DNA of 62,423 nucleotides, from contig USIO01000007.1 in assembly GCA_900554815.1 (NCBI GenBank), positions 1-62,423 on the forward strand, written 5' to 3'. The DNA comes from an uncultured Clostridium sp. Lineage in GTDB: Bacteria; Bacillota; Clostridia; TANB77; CAG-508. Positions 1 through 9,314 of this stretch are shown in pieces. The position numbers and the translations under genes are program-made. Position 1 is the stretch's first letter. Each line of letters starts with the position of its first letter. Below the pieces are notes generated by a model, which saw nothing but the letters and a program-made list of their open reading frames with translations, had not been told where the DNA came from and ran no database searches.

Positions 1-1943
1 ACCATATAATAGGGAAAGAGAAATTAGAAGGAGAAGAAGAAGTAGCATCAGATGTAGATGCAAGTGGAGTAACAACAGGAACAGACATAATAAATTTAAA
101 AAGACTAATAGTAAGAATAATAGAAGAAAGAGAAATATTTGAAAGGGAATATAAAAATACAGAGTATGAATATAAAAAGAATAAACTAACAGGAAGAATA
201 ACAATAACAAAAATAGCAGAAGGGATAGAGAAACAAATACTACAAATACCAAATAAAATAGATGGAAACGAAGTAAAAGAGATAAAAGGATTTTTAGGAG
301 AGAACAATAAAATAGAGAAAGTAACAATAGCAACAGGAGTAGAAGAAATAAGCAGTACAGCATTTAGTGGAATGAAGAAGCTAGAGCAAATAGAAGTAAG
401 TGGACTAAATGAAGAATACAGAAGTAAAGAAGGGATATTATATAATAAAGAGGGAGACAAGCTAATAAGTTATCCAAGAGGCAAAGAAGGAGAAGAATAC
501 ACAATAGGAGAAGAAATAAAAATAATAGGAGAATATGCATTTTACAAGAACGACAAAATAGAGAAGTTATACATAGCAGACACAGTAGAAGAGATAGAGA
601 GCAAAGCATTTGAAGAGATGAAAGGGAAAATATATGTAAAAGAGGGAGGAGAAATAATAGGGAAACTAAAAGCCGAAGGAATAAAATACGAAATAGATGC
701 GAAACCAGAGATAAAGAAGCTAATAAGTGAAGAAGGGACAAACCAAGTAATAACAATAAAAGTAGAAGCAACAGACGATGTAGGGATAGTAGGATGGAGT
801 ATAGGCTTAAAAGGAGGAACAATAACATGGAATAATATAGAAATGACAAAAAGGTTAGAGACAAGCTATCAAGACATAAAAGTAAATGGAACATACGAAG
901 TAAGAATAAAAGATAATGTAGGAAATATAGAAATAAAAGAAATAATTATAAATGGAATAGATGAAACAACCAAAAAAGTAAAAGAAATAAGAATAATAAG
1001 TCCAACAAGTGGAGAATACGACCCTGGACAGAAAGTAATAATAAGAGTATCATTTACAGGAAACGTAATTGGAGAAGCTCCACAATTAAAGGTAACTGTA
1101 GGAAATGAAATAGGTACTGGAACAATGACAAACACTGAAGCAAGAGGAACAACAAATTTTATTGACTATACTTATACAACAAATGACCAACAAACAGGCC
1201 AAATAGGAATATATAGTTATACAGGAGGGGATCTAAAAAGTACAAATGGAAAGCCAGTATCTATATTTAAACTAGCAAGTGTAGGAAATAATGTTTCAAT
1301 AAAATTAACTCTTGAAGAATTAAAAGGAACAACAAGAATTCCAAATGGACAAATGAGCGATGCAGAATTGGCAGAAATTAATCAGCATTTAGAAAATTAT
1401 ATTAATACAGCCTATAAAATTGCAGTATCTAAAGGGGATATTAATCCTAAAAGAGTAAAGGTAATGGCAGCAGCGTACTGGCTAATATATAATCCATTTT
1501 ATAGAGTACAATATCAATGGGGAAGACCATTAGCACATGATGATTACGATGGAATTGGATGGGATCCAAGCTGGTCTAATACAAGAGGAATAGAGTGCCA
1601 GAATTTTGTTCTTTGGTCATTATGGAATGCAGGAGCAAAATCAATCTATCCAAGTGGAAGCAAATTGCAACACTCAAAAGAGTACTTAGACAATGGAAGC
1701 CATGATTTTACAGTACAACAAGTATTAGATGCAGGAATAGAACCAGGAGATATATTAAGAAAAAGTAGAACATCAACTGAAAATGGACACTGGTCAATTG
1801 TTATGGTAGTTAACCGTGAAGAAGGCTATATAGAAGTAGCTCATGCAGTTAGCCCAAAAACTGATACAAAAATAACTAGATATGAAATAGGAGATAGGTT
1901 TAGATACCAACATTTATATAAACTACCAGATTTTTACAATTAA
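1..1943 (+). CDS. Cell-surface protein with dockerin-like, leucine-rich and NlpC/P60-like domains (5' partial)
   Basis: The reading frame is open from base 3, so the start lies upstream of the window; 646 residues are visible. Visible residues 17-37 resemble a dockerin calcium-binding repeat (DVDASGVTTGTDIINLKRL). Residues about 60-235 look like BspA/LRR_5-type repeats, and about 235-440 like bacterial Ig-like segments. The C-terminus (about 475-646) resembles an NlpC/P60 or amidase papain-like fold, with candidate catalytic Cys532 in GIECQNFVLW and His596 in NGHWSIV. The likely role is an exported cell-wall hydrolase or adhesin; this is inferred from domains. The first kilobase is strongly purine-biased (ATA, AGA, GAA codons) unlike the C-terminal third, suggesting repeat expansion or a domain fusion. 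It is followed by a strong terminator. Confidence 0.75.
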   Translation, partial: HIIGKEKLEGEEEVASDVDASGVTTGTDIINLKRLIVRIIEEREIFEREYKNTEYEYKKNKLTGRITITKIAEGIEKQILQIPNKIDGNEVKEIKGFLGENNKIEKVTIATGVEEISSTAFSGMKKLEQIEVSGLNEEYRSKEGILYNKEGDKLISYPRGKEGEEYTIGEEIKIIGEYAFYKNDKIEKLYIADTVEEIESKAFEEMKGKIYVKEGGEIIGKLKAEGIKYEIDAKPEIKKLISEEGTNQVITIKVEATDDVGIVGWSIGLKGGTITWNNIEMTKRLETSYQDIKVNGTYEVRIKDNVGNIEIKEIIINGIDETTKKVKEIRIISPTSGEYDPGQKVIIRVSFTGNVIGEAPQLKVTVGNEIGTGTMTNTEARGTTNFIDYTYTTNDQQTGQIGIYSYTGGDLKSTNGKPVSIFKLASVGNNVSIKLTLEELKGTTRIPNGQMSDAELAEINQHLENYINTAYKIAVSKGDINPKRVKVMAAAYWLIYNPFYRVQYQWGRPLAHDDYDGIGWDPSWSNTRGIECQNFVLWSLWNAGAKSIYPSGSKLQHSKEYLDNGSHDFTVQQVLDAGIEPGDILRKSRTSTENGHWSIVMVVNREEGYIEVAHAVSPKTDTKITRYEIGDRFRYQHLYKLPDFYN

Positions 1944-1961
1944 TTAAAATACTAAAAAGAT

Positions 1962-1990
1962 AAAAATTCCAGACATGTCTGGAATTTTTA
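1962..1990 (+). terminator. Rho-independent terminator, palindromic
   Basis: A near-perfect palindrome (AAAATTCCAGACA / TGTCTGGAATTTT) ending in T residues follows the surface-protein stop codon. It would work in both directions. Confidence 0.85.
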
Positions 1991-2017
1991 TAAAAAATAT
2001 TTATAATAAAAAAAATA

Positions 2018-2045
2018 GCTTTGAATTTAGAAATAAGTTCAAGGC
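2018..2045 (+). repeat. 28-bp dispersed hairpin repeat, copy 1
   Basis: A 28-base sequence starting GCTTTGAATTTAG and ending GTTCAAGGC forms an 8-bp stem. It recurs exactly at 56856-56883, where a T run follows. It may be a mobile terminator-like repeat. The rest of 1944-2158 holds only this repeat, the terminator and the gdpP promoter. Confidence 0.7.
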
Positions 2046-2104
2046 TTATTTGAGAAAATTAGATGATGAAAAAGACCTTTGGCTTTTACTACTTTTACAT
2101 TCTC

Positions 2105-2133
2105 TTGACATTTGTACACTTTAGATATACAAT
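2105..2133 (+). promoter_or_regulatory. Sigma-A-type promoter of gdpP
   Basis: A consensus TTGACA (2105-2110) is followed after 17 bases by TACAAT (2128-2133). Transcription would start near 2140, downstream of the ATGs at 2063/2066, which argues against those starts for gdpP. Confidence 0.8.
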
Positions 2134-2158
2134 AATAAAGTATTTAAAGGGAGGTTTT

Positions 2159-4156
2159 ATGTCAAATAAAAACAGAAAGATAATTGAAAATATTATTTCA
2201 AGGACGAAAATATATATTGTTATTATTGCTATTCTAATGGTTGCATTAGCTATATACGATGTAAGAACTATTATACCATGTGCAATTATTTTTGGAATGA
2301 TTCTATGGTATTCTATTGTTGTAGACAAAAAAAGAAAAGCTGAAATATCAAACCATATTCATGAATTAATAGTTGATGTAGACTCAACTGCAAAAAATAC
2401 ATTAATTAATTCTCCATTTCCATTAATTATTATGGAAACAGATGGAAATATTATTTGGAAAAGCTCAAAATTTATAGATGAATTTTATGAAGTAGACATT
2501 AACTCATATCTTGATGATATTATAAAAGAAGTAAAACTAGAAATAGAAAATAGTGAAAAAACAAAAGGCAGACAAATTTTAAAACATATGAAAATTGGCC
2601 AAAAAACTTATAAAATATTAGGACAATATGTAGTAAGCAAAAAAGATACTTATATGATGACTTTATATTTTATGGATAACACAGAAATGATTGATCTATT
2701 AAACAAATACAATAATTGCCAAACATGTATAGGAATTGTTATGATTGACAATTATGAAGAAACTATGCAAAGAATTCCAGCAGAAGAGAAACCGCAGGCA
2801 GTTGCAACACTAGAAAAAACTCTTTATAATTGGGCAAAATTAACAGGTGGACTAATGGTAAAAGCAGAAAGAGACACATTTGTTTATATTTTTGAACAAG
2901 AATATTTAAGCCAAATAGAAAGTAGTAAATTTAGTATATTAGATACAGTAAAAGAACTAAAAATAGGATTAAGACAACAACTAACAGTAAGTATTGCTAT
3001 ATCTAACGAAGGAGAAACAAATTATCAAAAATATAAATCTGCATTATCTGCAATGGATATAGCCTTAGGACGAGGTGGAGACCAAGCTGTTATTAGAGAA
3101 AATGGTAAATATGTATTTTATGGAGGAAGAACTCAAGAAATAGAAAAAAGAACAAAAGTAAAAGCAAGAATTATTGCTCAAGCCTTAACAGAATTAATAA
3201 CAGCGGCATCAAATGTAATAATAATGGGACATACTAATGGAGATATGGACTCAATAGGTTCAAGCCTAGGGATGTACCGTTTAGCAAAAGAACTTGGAAA
3301 ACAAGCAAACATTGTATATGATTCAACTAGCCAAGCTTTAGAGAGCTTTTTACTAGAAATGCAAAAAAACGAAGAATACGAAGGAGTTCTAATTGGAAAA
3401 CAAGAGGCAATTTCTAAAATTGGTACTGATACATTGCTAATTATAGTAGATACACATAAAAAAGACTATGTAGAAGCCCCAGAATTATTAAACATGACAC
3501 AAAAAATAGTTGTTATTGACCATCACAGAAAAAGTACAGAATTTATTGAAAATGTAATTCTTACTTTCCACGAAGTATATGCATCTTCAGCATCAGAATT
3601 AGTTACAGAAATATTGCAATATACAGACAAACGCATAGAATTAAAAGAAATAGAAATAGAAAGTCTATATGCAGGAATTATGGTAGACACTAAAAACTTT
3701 ACTTTTAAAACTGGTGTAAGAACATTTGAAGCAGCAGCTTATTTAAGAAAATGCGGAGTAGACATTATAAAAGTAAAAAAATGGTTTCAAAGTAATTTAG
3801 AAACCTACCACACAATTTCAGATATTATTAATAATGCAGAAATTATAAATGACACTATTGGAATAGCAACTTATGATGTTCAATCTAAAGATACAAACCT
3901 AGTATGTGCAAAAGTGGCAGATGAATTATTAACAATAAGTAACATAACAGCTTCGTTTGCATTAGGAAATTTAGGAGATAAAATATGCATTTCTGGAAGA
4001 TCAATTGGAGATATTAATGTTCAAGTTATTTTAGAAAAACTAGGAGGAGGAGGACACATTACACTAGCAGGAGCACAAATGGAAGGAGTAACACTAGAAC
4101 AGGCAAAACAAGAACTAATATCTAGAATTAATGAGTATTTTGCAGAAATTGGATAG
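2159..4156 (+). CDS. gdpP: Cyclic-di-AMP phosphodiesterase GdpP (DHH/DHHA1)
   Basis: 665 residues from the ATG at 2159, chosen because GGGAGG lies just upstream and the promoter lies inside the longer ORF. GdpP hydrolyses cyclic-di-AMP at the membrane. Two transmembrane helices (about residues 15-60) are followed by a PAS-like region, a degenerate GGDEF-like region, and a DHH phosphoesterase with GHTNGDMDSIG (about 357) and VIDHHRKS (about 452). The DHHA1 motif GGGGH is near 630. The length matches the family. rplI follows after 11 bases and then dnaB, the standard gdpP-rplI-dnaB order, so these are probably co-transcribed. Confidence 0.95.
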   Translation: MSNKNRKIIENIISRTKIYIVIIAILMVALAIYDVRTIIPCAIIFGMILWYSIVVDKKRKAEISNHIHELIVDVDSTAKNTLINSPFPLIIMETDGNIIWKSSKFIDEFYEVDINSYLDDIIKEVKLEIENSEKTKGRQILKHMKIGQKTYKILGQYVVSKKDTYMMTLYFMDNTEMIDLLNKYNNCQTCIGIVMIDNYEETMQRIPAEEKPQAVATLEKTLYNWAKLTGGLMVKAERDTFVYIFEQEYLSQIESSKFSILDTVKELKIGLRQQLTVSIAISNEGETNYQKYKSALSAMDIALGRGGDQAVIRENGKYVFYGGRTQEIEKRTKVKARIIAQALTELITAASNVIIMGHTNGDMDSIGSSLGMYRLAKELGKQANIVYDSTSQALESFLLEMQKNEEYEGVLIGKQEAISKIGTDTLLIIVDTHKKDYVEAPELLNMTQKIVVIDHHRKSTEFIENVILTFHEVYASSASELVTEILQYTDKRIELKEIEIESLYAGIMVDTKNFTFKTGVRTFEAAAYLRKCGVDIIKVKKWFQSNLETYHTISDIINNAEIINDTIGIATYDVQSKDTNLVCAKVADELLTISNITASFALGNLGDKICISGRSIGDINVQVILEKLGGGGHITLAGAQMEGVTLEQAKQELISRINEYFAEIG

Positions 4157-4167
4157 GAGGATAGTTT

Positions 4168-4614
4168 ATGAAAGTTATTTTAAACCAAGACATAAAAGGA
4201 GTAGGGAAAAAAGGAAATATAATTAATGTTAATGATGGATATGCCAGGAATTTTTTATTTCCTAAAAATTTAGCAATAGAAGCTAATAATACTAATTTAT
4301 TAAATTTAAAAGCAAAAAATGAAAGCCAAAAATATAAAAAAGAAACAGAAAAAGCAGAGGCTGAAGAAATAGCTAAAAGATTAAAAGAAATTACATTAAC
4401 TTTAAAAGTAAAATCTGGAGAAAATGGAAAAATATTTGGAGGAGTAACAACAAAAGAAATTTCAGAAAACTTAAGCAAACAATATAATATAAAAATAGAC
4501 AAAAAGAAAATTAATTTAGAAGAAACCATAAAAACACTAGGGACATTTTTAGTAGAAATAAAGTTATATGGGGATGTTATAGCAAAACTAACAGTACATG
4601 TAGAAAGTATGTAA
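4168..4614 (+). CDS. rplI: 50S ribosomal protein L9
   Basis: 148 residues, the usual L9 length. The N-terminal domain begins MKVILNQDIKGVGKKGNI and contains the conserved GYARNFLFPKNLA segment. A long connecting helix follows (about 42-75), then the C-terminal domain with GKIFGGVTTKEI. L9 binds 23S rRNA at the L1 stalk base. GGAGGATAG precedes the ATG. It lies between gdpP and dnaB and contains no CGG. Confidence 0.97.
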   Translation: MKVILNQDIKGVGKKGNIINVNDGYARNFLFPKNLAIEANNTNLLNLKAKNESQKYKKETEKAEAEEIAKRLKEITLTLKVKSGENGKIFGGVTTKEISENLSKQYNIKIDKKKINLEETIKTLGTFLVEIKLYGDVIAKLTVHVESM

Positions 4615-4675
4615 TACCTTTTAAAACACTTTTTAATTATTATTTATGTTCTTAAAAATAAAGGAGAAACTAATT

Positions 4676-6007
4676 ATGGAAGTAGGGAAAGTGCCACCAC
4701 ATGACATAGAAGCAGAGCAAGCAATAATTGGTAGTATGTTAACAGATAAAGATGCTGTTATTGCAGCTGTAGAAAAACTAAAACCAGAAGACTTTTATAG
4801 AGAAGATAATAAAGCGATTTATGAATCAATTTTGTCTTTATATTCTAAATCTGAACCAATCGATATTATTACAGTAAAAGATGAGCTAACAAGTAATGGC
4901 AAATTTGACATGGTTGGAGGACTAGAATATTTAGCAATACTTCCAGACAAAGTGCCACTCACTTCTAATATAGAACAATATATTAAAATTGTAGAAGAAA
5001 AATCAATTTTAAGGAATTTAATAAAAGCCTCAACAGAAATTATTAATTTAGGATATGAGCAAACAGAGGAAACAGATGCTATTATAGATATTGCAGAAAA
5101 GAAAATATTTGATATTATGCAAAGAAAAAATCAAAAAGGATATAGTCAAATAAAAGACATTCTAATTGAAACATTTGCAGAAATAGAAAAATTATATAAT
5201 CAAAAAGGCTATGTTACAGGAGTACCTACAGGATTTGTAGACTTAGACCAAATAACAGCAGGACTACATAATTCGGATTTGATTTTAGTTGCTGCACGAC
5301 CTGCTATGGGAAAATCTGCATTTGCATTAAACATAGCAAGCCACGCGGCTATTAAAGGAAACATACCAACAGTTATTTTTAGTTTAGAAATGTCAAAAGA
5401 GCAGTTAGTAAATAGAATTTTATGTTGCGAAGCAATGGTAGATGGAAATAAAGTAAGAACAGGAAAAATTGAAGAAGCTGATTGGGTAAAACTAGCAACA
5501 GCATTAGGACCATTATCAGAAGCACCTATTTATATTGATGATACCCCTGGAATTTCTATTATGGAAATAAGAGCAAAATGTAGAAAACTAAAACTAGAAA
5601 AAAATATAGGCTTAATTGTAATAGACTATTTACAACTAATACAAGGAACAGGCAAAAAAGGTGCAAGCCGTGAGCAAGAAATTTCAGAAATTAGTAGGTC
5701 ATTAAAGATATTAGCAAAGGAATTAGATGTTCCTGTAATTGCACTATCACAATTATCTAGAGCGGCAGAACAACGACAAGACCATAGACCAATGCTATCA
5801 GACTTAAGAGAATCTGGAGCTATTGAACAAGATGCAGATATTGTTATGTTTTTATATAGGGATGACTATTATAACCAAGAAACCGAAAAGAAAAATATTG
5901 CAGAAGTAATTATAGCAAAGCATAGAGCAGGTTCAACAGGAACTATTGAACTATTGTGGTTAGGAAATTATACTAAATTTGCTAATATTGAAAAGTTTAG
6001 GGGCTAG
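4676..6007 (+). CDS. dnaB: Replicative DNA helicase DnaB
   Basis: 443 residues from the ATG at 4676, preceded by AAGGAG; a longer in-frame start at 4646 lacks a ribosome-binding site. DnaB is the hexameric ATP-dependent 5'-3' helicase of the replication fork. The N-terminal DnaG-interaction domain begins VPPHDIEAEQAIIGSML. The RecA-like domain carries Walker A ARPAMGKSAFALN (about 208-220), Walker B LIVIDYLQLI and the arginine-finger region SDLRESGAIEQDAD. It is intact and of normal length. Confidence 0.97.
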   Translation: MEVGKVPPHDIEAEQAIIGSMLTDKDAVIAAVEKLKPEDFYREDNKAIYESILSLYSKSEPIDIITVKDELTSNGKFDMVGGLEYLAILPDKVPLTSNIEQYIKIVEEKSILRNLIKASTEIINLGYEQTEETDAIIDIAEKKIFDIMQRKNQKGYSQIKDILIETFAEIEKLYNQKGYVTGVPTGFVDLDQITAGLHNSDLILVAARPAMGKSAFALNIASHAAIKGNIPTVIFSLEMSKEQLVNRILCCEAMVDGNKVRTGKIEEADWVKLATALGPLSEAPIYIDDTPGISIMEIRAKCRKLKLEKNIGLIVIDYLQLIQGTGKKGASREQEISEISRSLKILAKELDVPVIALSQLSRAAEQRQDHRPMLSDLRESGAIEQDADIVMFLYRDDYYNQETEKKNIAEVIIAKHRAGSTGTIELLWLGNYTKFANIEKFRG

Positions 6008-6038
6008 AATATTCTAAAACACATAATTTAGGAGAAAA

Positions 6039-7023
6039 ATGGAAAAAGAAGTATTAGAAATTATAACAAAATACAAATTAATAGAATCTGGAGACAAAAT
6101 TGTTTTGGGAGTTTCACGGAGGTCCAGATTCTATTGCTATGTTAGATATTTTACGAAAATTAACTACAAAGCTTAATTTTAATATTATAGTTGCACATGT
6201 TAACCACATGCTAAGAACAAACGCAATATTAGATGAAGAATATGTTGAGAAATATTGTAATAAATATAAAATACCCTTTTATTTAAAAAGAGAAGATGTA
6301 AAAAAACAAGCTTTACAAGAAAAAAAAGGAACAGAGGAAATGGGTAGAAAAATAAGATATGACTTTTTTCTAGAAGTAATGGAAAAAGAACATGCAAATA
6401 AAATTGCTACTGCACATAATAAAAACGATAATGCAGAAACTGTACTTATGAATGTTTTAAGAGGCTCTAGCGTTTCTGGACTAAAAGGAATTGAAAGAAA
6501 AAGAGATTATTTTATACGCCCATTAATTGACATAGAAAGAAGAAAAATAGAAAAATATTGTAAAGAACAAAATCTGGAACCAAGACAAGATGAAACAAAT
6601 TCTTTAAATATTTATACTAGAAATAAAATAAGAAATGTACTTATTCCATATATTCAAAAAGAATTTAACCCAAACATTATTGAGACATTAAATCGTTTAT
6701 CTGAACTTGCGCTACAAGAAGACAAATATATGACCAAACAAGTAATAATAGAATTCCAGGAGATTTTAGAAAAACAAAATGAAAATGAAATAGTGCTAAA
6801 TTTAAATAAGTTTAATAAAATGGAATTAGTTATACAAAGTAGGGTAATACTATATACAATTCAAAAATTACTAGGAACAACCAAGCAAATAGAAAAAATA
6901 CATATAAATGATATTATAAAACTATGTAATAATAATATAGGAAACAAATATTTAATGCCAAACAAAAATATAAAAATTTTATTAAAAAATAAAAAAATAT
7001 TTTTTAATAAGACTATAAAATAA
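6039..7023 (+). CDS. tilS: tRNA(Ile)-lysidine synthase TilS, with +1 frameshift at CGG 6117
   Basis: TilS converts C34 of tRNA-Ile(CAU) to lysidine. The ATG at 6039 has GGAG 4 bases upstream. The first frame reads to ...KIVLGVS, then meets CGG at 6117-6119. Consuming CGGA as one glycine restores the PP-loop motif S-G-G-P-D-S exactly, and the next frame continues to 7023 (327 residues) through VAHVNHMLR, ATAHNKNDNAETVLMN and RNKIRNVLIP. Without the shift the product lacks either its start or its catalytic domain. Every other family feature is intact, so random decay is unlikely. It follows dnaB and precedes ftsH, the usual tilS-ftsH neighbourhood, though the commonly intervening hpt is absent. 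Confidence 0.9.
6117..6120 (+). other. CGGA +1 shift site in tilS
   Basis: In-frame CGG after TCA. Reading CGGA as Gly gives SGGPDS, the ATP-binding loop of TilS. The inserted base is one C before GGA. Confidence 0.85.
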
Positions 7024-7209
7024 GTATCCGTAAGAAAACATACTAAACTTAAGGAGTAGACTTAAAAATGTCATATAAAAAATATTGCAAAATAAAAAAA
7101 AATATGTTATATTTCATAACGAATTAAAAGTCCGAAAAGAAGAACATATATACTTTTAATAAAGATTTTATATTAACAGAAGAGTAAAAGTTTATAGGAG
7201 GAAATAATA

Positions 7210-9012
7210 TTGAAAAGTAGTTTAAAAACTCTAGCAATGTGGCTTATTATTGGAATTATATTTATTGTTGTAGTAACAAACATTATTGACAGTTCTAATA
7301 ATGATATGAGCTATTCTGAATTAATTACCAAAATTGAAAATGGTGAAGTAAAAGAAATAGAAATTCAAGCAAATGGAAAAGAAGCATATATTACAACAAA
7401 GACATCTAGTGCAGAAAAAAAGGTAAATATACCAAACCAAGAAAGCTTTATGAACTATATTCAAGAAAAACTTACAACTGGAGAAATTACTTTAACTGAA
7501 AAATCAGAATCAGTATTTATTACAGTTTTAAGCTTGCTATCTCCATTTGGAATTGTAATTGTACTATTTGTTTTTTGGTTTTTACTAATGAGCCAAGGAC
7601 AAAATGGTGGAAATAAAACAATGTCTTTTGGAAAGAGCAAAGCAAGACTAATGACCCCAGCAGACAAAAACAAAATTACATTTGAAGATGTAGCTGGTGT
7701 AGACGAAGAAAAAGAAGAATTAGAAGAAATTGTTGAATTTTTAAAATCGCCTAAGAAATTTACAGATATGGGAGCAAGAATTCCAAAAGGAGTATTATTA
7801 GTTGGACACCCAGGAACTGGTAAAACATTATTAGCAAAAGCAGTTGCAGGAGAAGCAGGAGTTCCATTTTTTATAATTAGTGGTTCAGACTTTGTAGAAA
7901 TGTTTGTTGGTGTTGGAGCATCACGTGTAAGAGATTTATTTGAACAAGCAAAGAAAAATGCACCATGTATTATTTTTATTGATGAAATTGATGCAGTAGG
8001 ACGTCAAAGAGGAGCAGGACTTGGTGGCGGACATGACGAAAGAGAGCAAACATTAAACCAATTATTGGTTGAAATGGATGGATTTGGAACAAATGAAGGG
8101 GTTATTGTATTAGCAGCAACTAATAGACCAGATGTATTAGATAAAGCTTTACTAAGACCAGGAAGATTCGACAGGCAGATAGTTGTACCATCTCCAGATG
8201 TTAGAGCAAGAGAACAAATCCTAGATGTTCATGCTAGAAAGAAAAAACTATCTGATGATGTAGACTTAAAAACTATTGCAAAAAATACATCAGGCTTTTC
8301 TGGTGCAGATTTAGAAAATGTATTAAACGAAGCAGCCTTATTAGCAGCAAGAAGAAACAAAAAAGAAATTGGAATGGTTGAAATTGAAGATGCAATGGTG
8401 AAAGTAACTATGGGACCTGAGAAAAAAACAAGAGTAAGAAGCGAAAAAGAAAACAAATTAGTAGCATACCATGAAGCAGGGCATGCAGTTGTTAGTAGAT
8501 TTTTGCCTTCTCAAGATCCAGTACATCAAATTTCTATTGTTCCAAGAGGAATGGCTGGGGGTTATACTATGTATAGACCAACAGAGGATAAATCCTTTAT
8601 GTCTAAATCCGAAATGGAAGAAACAATTGTATCTTTACTAGGAGGTAGAGTAGCAGAAAGCTTAATATTAAATGATATATCTACAGGTGCAAGTAATGAT
8701 ATTGAAAGAGCTTCTAAAATAGCAAGAGACATGGTAACACGCTATGGAATGAGTGATAAACTAGGTACAATTACTTTTGGAACAAACCAAGAGGAAGTAT
8801 TTTTAGGAAGAGACTTTAACCAACAAAGAAATTTTGGAGAAGAAACTGCTGGAATAATAGATGAAGAAGTTAAAAAAATAATTGATAAAGCTTATAAAAC
8901 GGCAGAATATATCTTAAGCCAAAATATAGATAAGTTACACAAAGTAGCAGGAGTCTTACTAGAAAAAGAAAAGATTGATGGAGAAGAATTTAATGCAATA
9001 TTTGAAGAATAA
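7210..9012 (+). CDS. ftsH: ATP-dependent zinc metalloprotease FtsH
   Basis: 600 residues from a TTG at 7210 preceded by AGGAGG. FtsH is a membrane-bound AAA+ protease that degrades misfolded membrane proteins and regulators. Two transmembrane helices (about 8-25 and 100-123) flank an external domain. The AAA domain has Walker A GHPGTGKT (about 199; the family usually has GPPGTGKT), Walker B IIFIDEIDAVG, the SRH region and the zinc site HEAGH (about 421). The proline-to-histidine change in Walker A is the only oddity. The gap after tilS (7024-7209) shows nothing clear. Confidence 0.97.
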   Translation: MKSSLKTLAMWLIIGIIFIVVVTNIIDSSNNDMSYSELITKIENGEVKEIEIQANGKEAYITTKTSSAEKKVNIPNQESFMNYIQEKLTTGEITLTEKSESVFITVLSLLSPFGIVIVLFVFWFLLMSQGQNGGNKTMSFGKSKARLMTPADKNKITFEDVAGVDEEKEELEEIVEFLKSPKKFTDMGARIPKGVLLVGHPGTGKTLLAKAVAGEAGVPFFIISGSDFVEMFVGVGASRVRDLFEQAKKNAPCIIFIDEIDAVGRQRGAGLGGGHDEREQTLNQLLVEMDGFGTNEGVIVLAATNRPDVLDKALLRPGRFDRQIVVPSPDVRAREQILDVHARKKKLSDDVDLKTIAKNTSGFSGADLENVLNEAALLAARRNKKEIGMVEIEDAMVKVTMGPEKKTRVRSEKENKLVAYHEAGHAVVSRFLPSQDPVHQISIVPRGMAGGYTMYRPTEDKSFMSKSEMEETIVSLLGGRVAESLILNDISTGASNDIERASKIARDMVTRYGMSDKLGTITFGTNQEEVFLGRDFNQQRNFGEETAGIIDEEVKKIIDKAYKTAEYILSQNIDKLHKVAGVLLEKEKIDGEEFNAIFEE

Positions 9013-9053
9013 AAATGTAATAAAAATGTAATAAAAATGTAATAAAAATGTAA
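9010..9053 (+). repeat. Four perfect 11-bp tandem repeats after ftsH
   Basis: TAAAAATGTAA occurs four times head-to-tail; the first copy includes the ftsH stop codon. The array therefore adds stop codons immediately after ftsH. Confidence 0.9.
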
Positions 9054-9063
9054 CAGAGATTAA

Positions 9064-9096
9064 AAAAGCACGTATTCAAGAGGGTACGTGCTTTTG
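9064..9096 (+). terminator. Rho-independent terminator after ftsH
   Basis: AAAAGCACGTA and TACGTGCTTTT form an 11-bp stem followed by T residues. Bases 9097-9189 of the ftsH-prs gap show nothing else recognisable. Confidence 0.85.
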
Positions 9097-9189
9097 CTTT
9101 AAAGAAATAAAATATAATTAAATTATAATAAAATAAAAAAACTTAAAAATAAACAAAATCCCACAGCAATTTACATAAAAACTATAGTA

Positions 9190-9218
9190 TTGACAGCAAA
9201 TACAGCAAGTAATAAAAT
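9190..9218 (+). promoter_or_regulatory. Sigma-A-type promoter of prs
   Basis: TTGACA (9190-9195), 17-base spacer, TAAAAT (9213-9218), about 95 bases upstream of the prs start. Confidence 0.65.
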
Positions 9219-9314
9219 TAAGATAGTTAATTTAATAAGTCAAGTTGCATTTACTTATTTTAATAAAAAATAAACAAAATATTTAGAAGACAATTATAAA
9301 AAAAGGAGGAAAAG

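Noticed and set aside
364..1135. Minus-strand open frames at 364-894 and 869-1135
   Set aside because: They are leucine/serine-rich antisense shadows of the purine-rich surface-protein gene with no ribosome-binding site.
7068..7127. 19-residue ORF between tilS and ftsH
   Set aside because: Weakly spaced Shine-Dalgarno and no recognisable sequence; too short to support.
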